A DNA stretch of 64,000 nucleotides from Sorangium sp051521495 (GTDB lineage: Bacteria; Myxococcota_A; Polyangia; Polyangiales; Polyangiaceae), in the NCBI RefSeq assembly GCF_051521495.1, contig NZ_CP150355.1:1984001-2048000 (forward strand), written 5' to 3'. How positions within the stretch are numbered: the stretch's first letter is position 1; each line of letters starts with the position of its first letter. The notes beneath the pieces were generated by a model. That model made no database searches, was not told where the DNA came from, and was given only the letters and a program-made list of their open reading frames with translations. Positions 34,277 through 42,445 of the stretch are shown piece after piece. The position numbers and the translations under genes were made by a program.

Positions 34277-35500
34277 ATGCGACAGATCCTCCACGTCGAC
34301 ATGGACGCGTTCTTCGCGTCGGTCGAGCAGCTCGACGACCCGTCGCTGCGGGGGCGCCCCGTCCTGGTGGGCGGCGCCTCGCGGCGGGGCGTCGTCGCGG
34401 CCGCGTCGTACGAGGCGCGCTCCTCGGGCGCCCGCTCGGCGATGCCGATGGCCGAGGCGATCCGCCGCTGCCCGCAGGCGATCGTCGTGCCGGTGCGGCA
34501 CGCCCGCTACGCCGAGGTGAGCGCGCAGGTCTTCGCGATCTTCCGCCGCTTCACGCCGCTCGTGGAGGGGCTGTCGCTCGACGAGGCGTTCCTCGACGTG
34601 ACCGCGAGCCGCGCGCTCTTCGGCGACGGCGAGGCGATCGCGGCGCAGATCAAGCGCGCGATCCGCGGCGAGATCGGGCTCACGGCGTCCGCCGGCGTCG
34701 CGCCCTGCAAGTTCGCCGCGAAGATCGCGAGCGATCTGCGGAAGCCCGACGGCCTCGTCGTCGTCCCCGACGACGTCGCCGCCTTCCTGGCGCCGCTGCC
34801 GCTCGAGCGCATGTGGGGCGTGGGCCCGCGCGCAGCCGAGCGCCTCCGCGGGGCGGGGCTCGCCACCATCGGCGATCTCGCGCGCTGCCCCGCGCCGCGC
34901 CTCCACGAGCTGCTCGGCCCCGCGTGGGGCGAGCACGTGCGGCTCCTCGCCGCGGGCGTCGACGAGCGCGCTGTCGTCCCGGGCCGCGCGGCCGAGTCGA
35001 TCGGCGCGGAGGAGACCGTGGAGGAGGACCTCCGGGGCAGGGAGCCGATCGAGCGCTGGCTGCTCGAGCTGTCGGGCCGCGTGGCGCGGCGCCTGCTCAA
35101 GGCGGGCCTGTCCTGCCGCGCGGTGGCGGTGAAGCTCAAGTACTCGGACTTCACGCTGCGGACGCGCCAGACGACGCTGTCCGAGCCGGTCAGCGACACC
35201 GATTCGATCTATGCCTGCGCGAAGGGGCTGCTCTCGCGCTTCGATCTCTCGCGGCCGGTGCGCCTCGTCGGCGTCGCCGCGGGCGACCTGACCAGCGAGA
35301 CCGCCGGCCCGACGCTGAGCCTGTTCCCGGTCGCCTCCGAGCGCCGTCGGCGCCTCGAGGGCGTCGTCGCCGAGGTGGCCGAGCGCTTCGGCGGGAAGGG
35401 GCTCACCCGCGCGGCCCTGTTGGACCACGCGACAGCGTCGAGACAGCCGCCCGCGGGCCGCCGCGGCGCGATCCCGGGCGAGCGCGAGAAGAAGAAATAG
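34277..35500 (+). CDS. dinB: DNA polymerase IV (Y-family)
   Basis: The 407-residue product is a full-length DinB. Active-site signatures are DMDAFFASVE (Asp8, Asp10, steric-gate Phe13) and SLDEAF (Asp102-Glu103), with YEARSSGARSAMP in the fingers, GLTASAGVAPCKFAAKIASD, the thumb helix-hairpin-helix MWGVGPRAAERLRGAG, and a little-finger domain (VAVKLKYSDFTLRTRQTTL). It performs translesion synthesis and belongs to the DNA damage response. No beta-clamp QLxLF motif was seen at the very end, but LSLFPVA near residue 350 is a candidate. No LexA box is obvious upstream. The next gene starts 29 bp later in the same direction. Confidence 0.96.
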   Translation: MRQILHVDMDAFFASVEQLDDPSLRGRPVLVGGASRRGVVAAASYEARSSGARSAMPMAEAIRRCPQAIVVPVRHARYAEVSAQVFAIFRRFTPLVEGLSLDEAFLDVTASRALFGDGEAIAAQIKRAIRGEIGLTASAGVAPCKFAAKIASDLRKPDGLVVVPDDVAAFLAPLPLERMWGVGPRAAERLRGAGLATIGDLARCPAPRLHELLGPAWGEHVRLLAAGVDERAVVPGRAAESIGAEETVEEDLRGREPIERWLLELSGRVARRLLKAGLSCRAVAVKLKYSDFTLRTRQTTLSEPVSDTDSIYACAKGLLSRFDLSRPVRLVGVAAGDLTSETAGPTLSLFPVASERRRRLEGVVAEVAERFGGKGLTRAALLDHATASRQPPAGRRGAIPGEREKKK

Positions 35501-35529
35501 ACGGTAGCGAGCTCGTGTAGAGTGGGACG

Positions 35530-36783
35530 ATGGCACGGATCATCGAACCCAGGTGCCCGCGCTGCGGCGCCCCGCTGCCGATTCAGTCGGGGATCGACGT
35601 AGTCACCTGCCAGTACTGCGGCGCGCGGTCGCTCGTCGATCGCGGCAGGAAGCCGACCACCGCGCCGGTCCCGCAGGGCATGCACGTCGTCCGCGTCGCC
35701 CCGCCCTCCAGCAACGCGGCGGGGATCATCGTGATGTCGGTCGTCATCGCCATGGTCGTGGTCGGCGCGGCCGCCGGCGCCTTCCTGTTGCGCGCGTCGG
35801 GGCCGTCCAGGGGCGGGTCGGCGCCGCTCCTCCTCGGGCCGAACATGTACTTCAGCGGTCGGCCGATGCTCGCCGACGTGAACGGCGACGGCGCGCCGGA
35901 CGTGGTCGGCAAGAGCAACATCCCCGCCGGCGAGGAGTGGATCGCGGCCTACGACGGGCGCAACGGGAAGCCGATCTGGAGGACGGCGGCCCTCACCAAG
36001 GACGCGGCCAGCCACGAGGCGCGGCGCGCGGTCGCCTTCGACCGGGTGATCTCGATCGACGCGCTGGGCAAGGTGCAGGCCTATGATCTCCGCACCGGGA
36101 CGCCGTCGTGGTCGACGTTGCTCGGCGAGAAGGCGAGCCGGGTGTGCCAGGGCGACGGCGTCATCGTCGTCGAGACGGTCGACGACGTGAAGCACGGGCT
36201 CGATCCGGCGACCGGCGCGCGGCGCGAGCTCGCGAAGGGCGCGGCCTGCAAGGTGGTCCCGAGCTCGAACCAGGACGAGGCGCCCGGCTTTCGGCTCGTC
36301 AGCTGGTCCGAGTTCGACGAGCTCGGGCTGCCCCGGTCGTCCGACATCGAGGGCATGTCGGCGAACAACGCGCTGATACCGAGCGGGCCCGGGCCGCGGT
36401 TCATGCTGGGCAGCCGGAGCAAGGGCAGCCGGGTCGGCATGGTGGCCGCGGTCGACGACAAGAAGAAGGTCCTCTGGACGACGGTCGTGCCCGGCGTCGA
36501 CCCGCTCACCACGAGGACCACGGGCGTGGAAACCGGGGCCTATCAAGGCGGGTTCCTGGTCATCCCCTATGACATGAAGGATCACGCGGACGGCACGCGC
36601 CTCGCCTGCTTCGAGGCGGCCACCGGCAAGCGGCTGTGGGACGTGCAGATCCACAAGAAGTCGCAGGTCTCGTCCGGGATCTCGATCTCGGCGAACGACG
36701 TCTTCTTCGCCAGCTGGACGGCGCTTTACGTGTTCTCGCTGAAGACCGGGGAGCGCAGGTACATGATCGGAACCGAGTTCTAG
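35530..36783 (+). CDS. zinc-ribbon membrane protein with PQQ-like beta-propeller
   Basis: The 417-residue product has an N-terminal zinc ribbon (CPRCGAPLPIQ...CQYCGA, two CxxC pairs), a linker, one membrane span near residues 60-82 (IIVMSVVIAMVVVGAAAGAF), and a C-terminal PQQ_2/quinoprotein-like propeller. Blades carry ADVNGDGAPDVVG, WIAAYDGRNGKPIWRT, VQAYDLRTGTPSWST, ACFEAATGKRLWDVQ and ALYVFSLKTGERRYM. There is no sign of a PQQ cofactor site; such propellers often serve as scaffolds. With the ribbon cytoplasmic, the propeller would be periplasmic. The MFS gene follows 2 bp later, so the two are co-transcribed. This architecture recurs in myxobacteria but has no assigned role. Confidence 0.83.
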   Translation: MARIIEPRCPRCGAPLPIQSGIDVVTCQYCGARSLVDRGRKPTTAPVPQGMHVVRVAPPSSNAAGIIVMSVVIAMVVVGAAAGAFLLRASGPSRGGSAPLLLGPNMYFSGRPMLADVNGDGAPDVVGKSNIPAGEEWIAAYDGRNGKPIWRTAALTKDAASHEARRAVAFDRVISIDALGKVQAYDLRTGTPSWSTLLGEKASRVCQGDGVIVVETVDDVKHGLDPATGARRELAKGAACKVVPSSNQDEAPGFRLVSWSEFDELGLPRSSDIEGMSANNALIPSGPGPRFMLGSRSKGSRVGMVAAVDDKKKVLWTTVVPGVDPLTTRTTGVETGAYQGGFLVIPYDMKDHADGTRLACFEAATGKRLWDVQIHKKSQVSSGISISANDVFFASWTALYVFSLKTGERRYMIGTEF

Positions 36784-36785
36784 GC

Positions 36786-38015
36786 GTGTCGTCCGTCCGG
36801 CGGAACCCGTGGCTCATCTGCGTCTACCACGGCATCCAATCGCTGATGTTCCCGACGGCCATCTTCCCGCTGTTCTGGACGCAGGACATCGGCATGAGCG
36901 TGGCCACGATGATGGCCGTGCAGGGCGCGTTCAGCCTGAGCATCGCGCTCTTCGAGTTCCCGTCCGGTTACGTCGCCGATCGCCTGGGCCACCGCCGCGC
37001 GCTCGTGATCGCCTCCTTTTGCATCCTGCTCGGCTGGATCCTCTACGCGTTCGCGCGCGGGCTCTGGTCGGTGCTGCTCGCGGAGCTCGTGCTCGGCGTC
37101 GGCTTCTCGCTCGTCTCGGGCGCTGATTCCGCGCTCCTCTTCGACTCGCTGCGCGAGCAGGGCAAGGAGCACGAGTTCGCGCGCTGGTACGGCCGCATGC
37201 GCTCGATCGCGCAGATCGCCTCGGGGAGCGCCGCGCTCGTCGCCGGCCTCCTGTACGCGCGCTGGTCTCGCCTGCCGTTCGCGCTGGAGGCCGCGGCCTG
37301 GGCGCTCGCCGCGGGGATCGCCCTCCGGTTCGGCGAGACCCAGCGCGCCGAGCCGAAGGTCGAGGACCACCTCGGCCGCATGCGCGCGATCGTGCGCGAC
37401 GCGCTGCTCGAGCGCGCCGACTTCCGCGCGGTCCTGCTGCTCGGCGTCGTGTTCGCGCTCGCCTCGTACCTGCCGACCTGGCTCATGGCGCTGTACGCGA
37501 CCGAGGCCGGCGCCCCGGTCACGTGGATAGGCCCCATGTGGGCCGTCGCGAGCTTCACCACCGCGCTCGGCTCGATGCTGAGCGAGGGCGCCGGCCGCCG
37601 CCTCGGCATGACGGGCACGCTGCTCGCGTGCGTCGCCCTGGTGGCGGCTGGGTACCTCGGCCTCGCGCTCTCGCACCACGTGCTCGGGGTCGCGTTCTTT
37701 TTCCTGCTCACGCTCGTGCGCGGGCTGCACATGCCGCTGCTCCACCACGAGGAGCAGCGGCTCGCGCCCGACGGCGATCGCGCGAGCTGCGTCTCGCTCC
37801 GCAGCTTCCTGTTCCACCTCGCGTTCGTGCTGCTCGGGCCGGTCGTGGGGATGGGCGTGGATCGCTTCGGGCACCGTCCCGTGCTGTGGGCCTCGGGCGC
37901 GCTCATGGCCGCGCTCACCCTCTCGGCGTTCGTCCTGTTCGTCGCGCGCGCGGCGCGGCGGGATGAAGCGCGGGCGCCGGACCCCACAGCAGCCCCCTTG
38001 TCGGGCGGGCGCTGA
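36786..38015 (+). CDS. major facilitator superfamily transporter
   Basis: The 409-residue product starts at GTG 36786, two bases after the preceding stop, and has 11-12 hydrophobic spans. The MFS A-motif between TM2 and TM3 reads GYVADRLGHRRALV, preceded by SIALFEFPSG; a second copy in the C-half reads GMGVDRFGHRPVLW. These identify a 12-TM MFS permease, probably a proton-coupled exporter of the multidrug/sugar-efflux kind. The substrate is not readable. The short Ala/Pro/Arg tail is cytoplasmic. Close coupling to the zinc-ribbon/propeller protein is unusual and might mean that protein monitors or assists the transporter. Confidence 0.9.
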   Translation: MSSVRRNPWLICVYHGIQSLMFPTAIFPLFWTQDIGMSVATMMAVQGAFSLSIALFEFPSGYVADRLGHRRALVIASFCILLGWILYAFARGLWSVLLAELVLGVGFSLVSGADSALLFDSLREQGKEHEFARWYGRMRSIAQIASGSAALVAGLLYARWSRLPFALEAAAWALAAGIALRFGETQRAEPKVEDHLGRMRAIVRDALLERADFRAVLLLGVVFALASYLPTWLMALYATEAGAPVTWIGPMWAVASFTTALGSMLSEGAGRRLGMTGTLLACVALVAAGYLGLALSHHVLGVAFFFLLTLVRGLHMPLLHHEEQRLAPDGDRASCVSLRSFLFHLAFVLLGPVVGMGVDRFGHRPVLWASGALMAALTLSAFVLFVARAARRDEARAPDPTAAPLSGGR

Positions 38016-38245
38016 CCTCCGCACCTCGATGGGGTGGCCCCGTGTACGGCGCCGTCGCCGCGCCATCGCGCCATGGATCGAGCGATCATGGCCGCTCGGC
38101 CGCCGGCGTTTCTAGGGCGCCCCGCGCTCTGGGCCCGACTCCGTAGGTGGTCTGATGTCGCTTCTTCGCGCGCATCGGCGCCAGTGACGGTGTGTGCTGT
38201 GCCAAACGCGTTGAGCTCTGGTGGCGGATCCACACGTCCAGGTTG
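38016..38245. other. spacer before the paralogue cluster
   Basis: No gene is seen in these 230 bp. The conserved leader of the first paralogous lipoprotein gene begins at its right end (listed separately). Confidence 0.5.
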
Positions 38246-38382
38246 TTGAGAAGTCACTCTGTCCAGGATAATCTCGGCCGGTGCGGTTTGGCTCGGAGGA
38301 GCTCAGGCGCGGTGGGCGCCGCTGAGGGCGAACGGTGGCGTGAGCCGCGGAGCCTCGCGGGGCGGATCTAGGAGGGGCTAGG
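38246..38382 (+). promoter_or_regulatory. conserved leader of lipoprotein paralogue A
   Basis: TTGAGA (38246-38251), 15 nt, GATAAT (38267-38272) matches the same boxes ahead of paralogues B and C, within a shared block TTGAGAA...CTGTCCAGGATAAT. Downstream are the shared GGCTCGGAGGAGCTC element, a hairpin GCGG-TGGGCG-CCGC (38309-38322), a second shared GGCGAACGG(T/C)GG block, and the ribosome site AGGAGGGG before ATG 38383. The 15-nt spacing is short for sigma-70, so the sigma class is uncertain. Confidence 0.6.
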
Positions 38383-39510
38383 ATGAGAACAGTTCGTTCT
38401 ATGGCGGGGTGTGGGTTGCTGGTCGGCGCGTTCGCCGTGGTGGGGTGCACGGACAACGCCTCAAACAACGATGGCACCGGCGGGGACTTCCCCTTCCCTC
38501 CGAGCACGTCGACGGGCTGGACGAGCGCGAACAGCGGCTCGAACAGCGGGGCGGCCACCGGCGAGGGCGGCGCCGGTGGTGGTGGCGTGGGCGGAGGCAT
38601 CGTCGACCCGGGCGGCGATCACTGCACTGGCTGCGCGCGCCTCTCGGTGCCGTTCACGAGGGCGGGGCAAGCGACCCAGTTCGTCATCATATGGGACGAC
38701 ACGGTCGACATGACCGGCGCCACCGTCAAGTTTCGTGTGAAGACCCACGCCGGCTCCAACGGCGGCGTGCAGGCGTTCGTGCAAAACGGGGGGGAGCTGA
38801 ACTGGGCGTACATCGGATACGCGTGGAATCCGGTCGCCAGCCTGGGTGAGTGGACGGATATCGTGATCGATGTCGACTCCACGCCTCCGAGCTCTCCTCA
38901 GTTCAACAAAACCGTCGTGAAGATGCTCGGAGTTCAGCTGACGGCGGGCAACACGGGGCCCTGGGCCAACCCGACAGTCGTCGACCTCGACTCCATCACC
39001 ATCACGAGACCCGCCGGCGGCCCCAGCGCCCAGCGCAGCTCCCGGCGCCCGAGCGGCGAGCGCGGCGAGGGAGGCGCCGGGGGCGAGGGAGGCGCCGGGG
39101 GCGCGGGCGGCATCAGCGGCGAGGGAGGCGCCGGGGGTACCAGCGGCGACGGAGGCACCAGCGGCGCGGGCGGCGAAGGCGGCATGCCCGGCGTCGGCGG
39201 CGGAGGCGGCTTCGGCGGCGAAGGCGGATTCGGCGGCAGCAGCGCGAGCAGCACGAGCGCGAGCAGCACGAGCGCGAGCAGCACGAGTGCGAGCAGCACG
39301 AGCGCGAGCAGCACGAGTGCGAGCAGCACGAGTGCGAGCAGCACGAGCGGCGCGGGCGGCGCGGGCGGCGAAGGCGGCGAAGGCGGCGGATCCAGCGTAG
39401 AGGTGATTCACGTGATCGGTCCGTACGAGTTTACGGACGGCGTGGAGCCGATGCGGGTCAACGATTACATGCCGGTGGAAGGCTCGACGCTGACCCACAT
39501 CGCCCAGTGA
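38383..39510 (+). CDS. paralogue A of a three-member lipoprotein family
   Basis: The 375-residue lipoprotein has a VVGC lipobox, a Ser/Gly linker, and a jelly-roll domain of about 125 residues. The domain begins CTGCARLSVPFT and contains TVKFRVKTHAGSNGGVQAFV, WAYIGYAWNPVASLGEW and PWANPTVVDLDSITITRP, with features of carbohydrate-binding (galactose-binding-like) modules. A variable linker of GEGGAGG units and seven SASST repeats follows. The last 38 residues read VIHVIGPYEFTDGVEPM then NDYMPVEGSTLTHIAQ. That tail is shared with paralogues B and C. The function is unknown. I infer a cell-surface or matrix protein. The 3' flank also matches that of B, so the duplicated unit includes leader and terminator. 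Confidence 0.82.
   Translation: MRTVRSMAGCGLLVGAFAVVGCTDNASNNDGTGGDFPFPPSTSTGWTSANSGSNSGAATGEGGAGGGGVGGGIVDPGGDHCTGCARLSVPFTRAGQATQFVIIWDDTVDMTGATVKFRVKTHAGSNGGVQAFVQNGGELNWAYIGYAWNPVASLGEWTDIVIDVDSTPPSSPQFNKTVVKMLGVQLTAGNTGPWANPTVVDLDSITITRPAGGPSAQRSSRRPSGERGEGGAGGEGGAGGAGGISGEGGAGGTSGDGGTSGAGGEGGMPGVGGGGGFGGEGGFGGSSASSTSASSTSASSTSASSTSASSTSASSTSASSTSGAGGAGGEGGEGGGSSVEVIHVIGPYEFTDGVEPMRVNDYMPVEGSTLTHIAQ
39237..39351. repeat. 15-bp tandem repeats (SASST)
   Basis: AGCAGCACGAG(C/T)GCG recurs seven to eight times inside paralogue A, coding SASST. Only the C/T position varies, so the array is recent. Confidence 0.9.
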
Positions 39511-39982
39511 TCCCTGGCCAACGCGCGGCGCCCGCCGCGCCTCACCAGGGAAGCGCGCGAGACGCGCTACAGCATCAATCCGCTTGATTTGCGATGGTCC
39601 CGGACGCGCCGATGGAGGGCTCGGCGCGCTCGATGGGCCATGGTCTCATCCGCGTCCGGAGGTTCTTGGAAAGACCTGTGTTCGTCGCCGGAGCCGCCGC
39701 GGCAGGACGGCCGCTGATCGAGCGATGGACACGTGGGAGAGCGCTGTGCGGGTCTCTCAGGCTGCCGCGCGGCGCTCTGGAGCCGCGCGGCAGGTAATCG
39801 GACGTACCTGCCGCGCGGGGCACCGGTCGACTTCGACTCCACGGGTGATCTTGTGTGCTGCCTCGCGGCACACCGGCTCGGCCCTTAAGTGGTCTCGTGT
39901 GGCTACCACGCCTGCAGCGGAGCCGGCGTGGATGAATAACAAACGCGTGTAACCCCGGTGACGGAATCGCCCGTCCGAGCTG
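39511..39982. other. gap between paralogues A and B
   Basis: The first 90 bp match the sequence following paralogue B (CCTCACC(C)AG(G/C)GAAGCGCGCGAG...AGCATC), including a GCGCG-CGAGA-CGCGC hairpin. From 39600 to 39980 I see no gene; open frames lack bias and motifs. Confidence 0.55.
39553..39567 (+). terminator. hairpin conserved after paralogues A and B
   Basis: GCGCG-CGAGA-CGCGC lies 43 bp after the stop of A; B has the equivalent GCGCG-CGAGG-CGCGC. Conservation in otherwise drifting sequence supports a role in 3' end formation. Confidence 0.5.
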
Positions 39983-40120
39983 TTGAGAAAGTCATCTGTC
40001 CAGGATAATGTCGCGACGTGCGGGGCTGGCTCGGAGAGCTCGAGTGCGGTGGGAGCCGCTACGGCGAACGGCGGCATCGGCCGCGCAGCCCCACGGGGGT
40101 TTGAGCAAGGAGGGGTACGG
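39983..40120 (+). promoter_or_regulatory. conserved leader of lipoprotein paralogue B
   Basis: TTGAGA (39983-39988), 15 nt, GATAAT (40004-40009) is followed by GGCTCGGAGAGCTCGAG, the hairpin GCGG-TGGGAG-CCGC (40046-40059), GGCGAACGGCGG and the ribosome site AAGGAGGGG. The order and spacing equal those of leaders A and C, while the loop bases differ. Confidence 0.6.
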
Positions 40121-41413
40121 ATGAGATCAGTTCTTTCTTTTGCGGCGTACGGGTTGCTGGTCGGCGCGTTTGCCATGGCGGGCTGCGGTGATGACGAGTC
40201 CACGAGCAGCGACGGGGCGGGCGGTGGGAGCTCGTCCAACACCAGCGCGTCGTCGAACGCGAGCAGCACGGGCTCTGCCGGCGACGGCGGCTCGGGCGAT
40301 GGGGGTTCGAACGCCGATGGCGGCGGCGGTTCGGGCGACGGCGGCAGCGGCTCGAGCGACGGCGGCGGTTCGGGCGATGGCGGAAGCAGCTCGGGAGATG
40401 GCGGCAGCTCGGGCGACGGCGGCAGCAACCCGGGGGTCGGCGGTGGCAGCTCTGGAGACGGCGGGAGCAGCTCTGGAGACGGTGGCGGTGGTGCGGGCTC
40501 GGAGGAGCACTGCTCCGGCTGTGCGCGGCTGTCTGTCCCGTTCACGACAGCGAATACGGCGACGCAGTTCTTCATTGAGTTCGCCGCTCCGGTCGACCTG
40601 ACGGGGAGCACGGTCACGCTCCGCGTGAGGACCCAGGCCGGCACCAACGGCGGTGTGCAGCCGTTCGTGCAAAACGGAGCAGACCTGTTCTATGCGAACA
40701 TCGGTTATGCGTGGAATCCGATCTCCGGCCTGGGAGACTGGCAGGAGCTCACGATGGATGTCGACGCCTTGGCATCGGCGCGCCCCTTCTTCAACCGGAC
40801 CAAGGTGAAGTTGATCGGGCTCCAGCTCACGGCGGGCAGCACGGGACCCTGGACCAACCCGACCGTCATCTACGTCGACTCCATCACCGTCACGAAGCCC
40901 GGCAGTCCGAGCTCCGCGCGGCGCGCCGGAGGCCCGAGCAGCGAGCGCGGCGAAGGCGGCGCCGGTGGTGAGGGCGGCGAGAGCGGCGTTGGCGGCGCCG
41001 GAGGGACGAGCGGCGACGTCGGCGCCGGCGGTGAGAGCGGCGTTGGCGGCGCCGGAGGCATGAGCGGCGATGTTGGCGCCGGCGGTGAGAGCGGCGTTGG
41101 CGGCGCCGGAGGCACGAGCGGCGATGTTGGCGCCGGCGGCGCCGGAGGGACGAGCGGCGATGGTGGCGCCGGCGGCGCCGGTGGCGCTGGCGAAGGCGGC
41201 GCGGCCGGGGTCGGCGGTGCGGGTGGCGAAGGCGGCGCGGCCGGCGAGGGCGGTAGCGGCGGCGTCGGCGGCGAAGGCGGCGCAGGCGGCGGCTCCACCG
41301 GAGAGGTGATCCATGTGGTGGGTCCGTTCGAGTTCACGACCAGCGCGGAGCCGATGGTGCTTGGCAATTACCAGCCGGTGGCCGGATCGACGCTGACCCA
41401 CATCGCCGAGTGA
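40121..41413 (+). CDS. paralogue B of the three-member lipoprotein family
   Basis: The 430-residue product starts at ATG 40121 (AAGGAGGGG upstream) with MRSVLSFAAYGLLVGAFAMA and a lipobox Cys. A linker of about 100 residues, rich in GGSSGDGG units, leads to the jelly-roll domain: CSGCARLSVPFTTANTATQF, VDLTGSTVTLRVRTQAGT, FYANIGYAWNPISGLGDW, PWTNPTVIYVDSITVTKP. A second linker of about 115 residues of GGAGGTSGDVGAGGESGV-type units follows. The shared tail is VIHVVGPFEFTTSAEPM then GNYQPVAGSTLTHIAE. B has the longest linkers of the three, consistent with repeat expansion. It is presumed surface-anchored, ligand unknown. Confidence 0.82.
   Translation: MRSVLSFAAYGLLVGAFAMAGCGDDESTSSDGAGGGSSSNTSASSNASSTGSAGDGGSGDGGSNADGGGGSGDGGSGSSDGGGSGDGGSSSGDGGSSGDGGSNPGVGGGSSGDGGSSSGDGGGGAGSEEHCSGCARLSVPFTTANTATQFFIEFAAPVDLTGSTVTLRVRTQAGTNGGVQPFVQNGADLFYANIGYAWNPISGLGDWQELTMDVDALASARPFFNRTKVKLIGLQLTAGSTGPWTNPTVIYVDSITVTKPGSPSSARRAGGPSSERGEGGAGGEGGESGVGGAGGTSGDVGAGGESGVGGAGGMSGDVGAGGESGVGGAGGTSGDVGAGGAGGTSGDGGAGGAGGAGEGGAAGVGGAGGEGGAAGEGGSGGVGGEGGAGGGSTGEVIHVVGPFEFTTSAEPMVLGNYQPVAGSTLTHIAE
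40960..41290. repeat. Gly-rich coding repeats of paralogue B
   Basis: Imperfect repeats of GGCGCCGG(C/A)GG-(G/C)ACGAGCGG and GGCGATGTTGGC encode GGAGGTSGDVGAGGESGV cycles. Three 51-bp higher-order copies are visible between 40980 and 41150. Confidence 0.75.
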
Positions 41414-41455
41414 TCCCGGACCGTCCGCGGAGCACGCGGCCCCTCACCCAGCGAA

Positions 41456-41470
41456 GCGCGCGAGGCGCGC
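41456..41470 (+). terminator. hairpin after paralogue B
   Basis: GCGCG-CGAGG-CGCGC, 43 bp after the stop of B, is the counterpart of the hairpin after paralogue A. Confidence 0.5.
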
Positions 41471-41646
41471 CAGAGCATCGAACAGCCTGATCTCGTGATA
41501 ACTCCAGCCGGAGGGTGTCGAGAGCCTCCCGGGAGAGATTCAGCTCTCCCAGGAGGCCTGGCGTCGTTGCTGTGCCAAATGATTCTGGCGATGCCGCATC
41601 CGGAACTCGTCGGCGAACTCAGGACAGCGCTTCAGAGAGGATTCGA

Positions 41647-42192
41647 ATGAGAAAGATCGTCTATGACGTCGCGGTGACGGTCGACGGCTTCATTTCGCAC
41701 GAGGACGGCTCGGTGGACGGCTTCTCGATGCAAGGAGAGCACGCCGCCGAGTACGTCGAGCGCTTGAAGGGCTATGACACCGTCGTGATGGGGCGAAGGA
41801 CGTACGAGTGGGGCTTTCCCTTCGGGCTCGTGCCGGGGAAGCGGGCCTACCCGCACATGGCGCACTACATCTTCTCGAAGACCCTCCGCTTCGACGAGGG
41901 CGCCGAGGTGGAGGTCGTGGGCCATGACGAGATCGCGGTCCTGAAGCGGCTGAAGGAGCGCGACGGGGCCGATATCTATCTCTGCGGGGGCGGCGCCTTC
42001 GCCGGCTTCCTCCTCGAGCACGACCTCATCGATCAGCTCGTCCTCAAGGTGAATCCCATCGTCTTCGGGCACGGGATCCGGCTCTTCGGCGGCAGCACGA
42101 GGAAAGTCGAGCTGGCGCTCCTCGGCGCGACCTCCTACGCGAGCGGCGTGTCGCTCCTCCGGTACGACGTGAAGCGCGGGGGCGCGGCCTGA
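41647..42192 (+). CDS. dihydrofolate reductase/RibD C-terminal-like reductase
   Basis: The 181-residue product starts at ATG 41647 with AGAGG upstream. It shows the RibD_C/DHFR-like fold: KIVYDVAVTVDGFISHEDG, LKGYDTVVMGRRTYEWG, HYIFSKTL, ADIYLCGGGAFAGFLLEHDL, DQLVLKVNPIVFGHGIRLFG. The family uses NADPH, but most single-domain members (YyaP/YwjB-like) have no known substrate. It sits between paralogues B and C, though it has its own ribosome site and shares no sequence with them. It is probably a cytoplasmic stand-alone enzyme that a duplication event enclosed. Confidence 0.88.
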   Translation: MRKIVYDVAVTVDGFISHEDGSVDGFSMQGEHAAEYVERLKGYDTVVMGRRTYEWGFPFGLVPGKRAYPHMAHYIFSKTLRFDEGAEVEVVGHDEIAVLKRLKERDGADIYLCGGGAFAGFLLEHDLIDQLVLKVNPIVFGHGIRLFGGSTRKVELALLGATSYASGVSLLRYDVKRGGAA

Positions 42193-42312
42193 GGGCCGCC
42201 GGCGGCGATGGCGCGCCGCTCGGCGCCCGCCGCGACGCCGCGGTCGGGCGGGCGCCGAGCGCCGCACCTCGGCGGGACCGAGCCTGTTGCCGGGCTCACA
42301 CATTCGGGGCTG

Positions 42313-42445
42313 TTGAGAAAAATTTCTGCCCAGGGTAGCTTGCGCCACGCGGCTGGCTCGGAGGAGCTCGCGTGCGGTGGCAACCGCTACGGCGAACGGC
42401 GGCCCGGGCTGCGAAGCCTCGTGTGCATATCAGGAGAGGGTCAGG
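42313..42445 (+). promoter_or_regulatory. conserved leader of lipoprotein paralogue C
   Basis: TTGAGA (42313-42318), 15 nt, then GGTAGC in place of GATAAT (42334-42339). GGCTCGGAGGAGCTCG, the hairpin GCGGT-GGCA-ACCGC (42374-42387), GGCGAACGGCGG and the ribosome site AGGAGAGGG follow. The hairpin has an extra T-A pair relative to A and B. The altered -10 suggests weaker expression. Confidence 0.58.

Noticed and set aside
40960..41290. Regular short repeats that could suggest a CRISPR array (also 43190-43440)
   Set aside because: Repeats have no unique spacers, are in frame, and encode Gly-rich linkers of lipoproteins.
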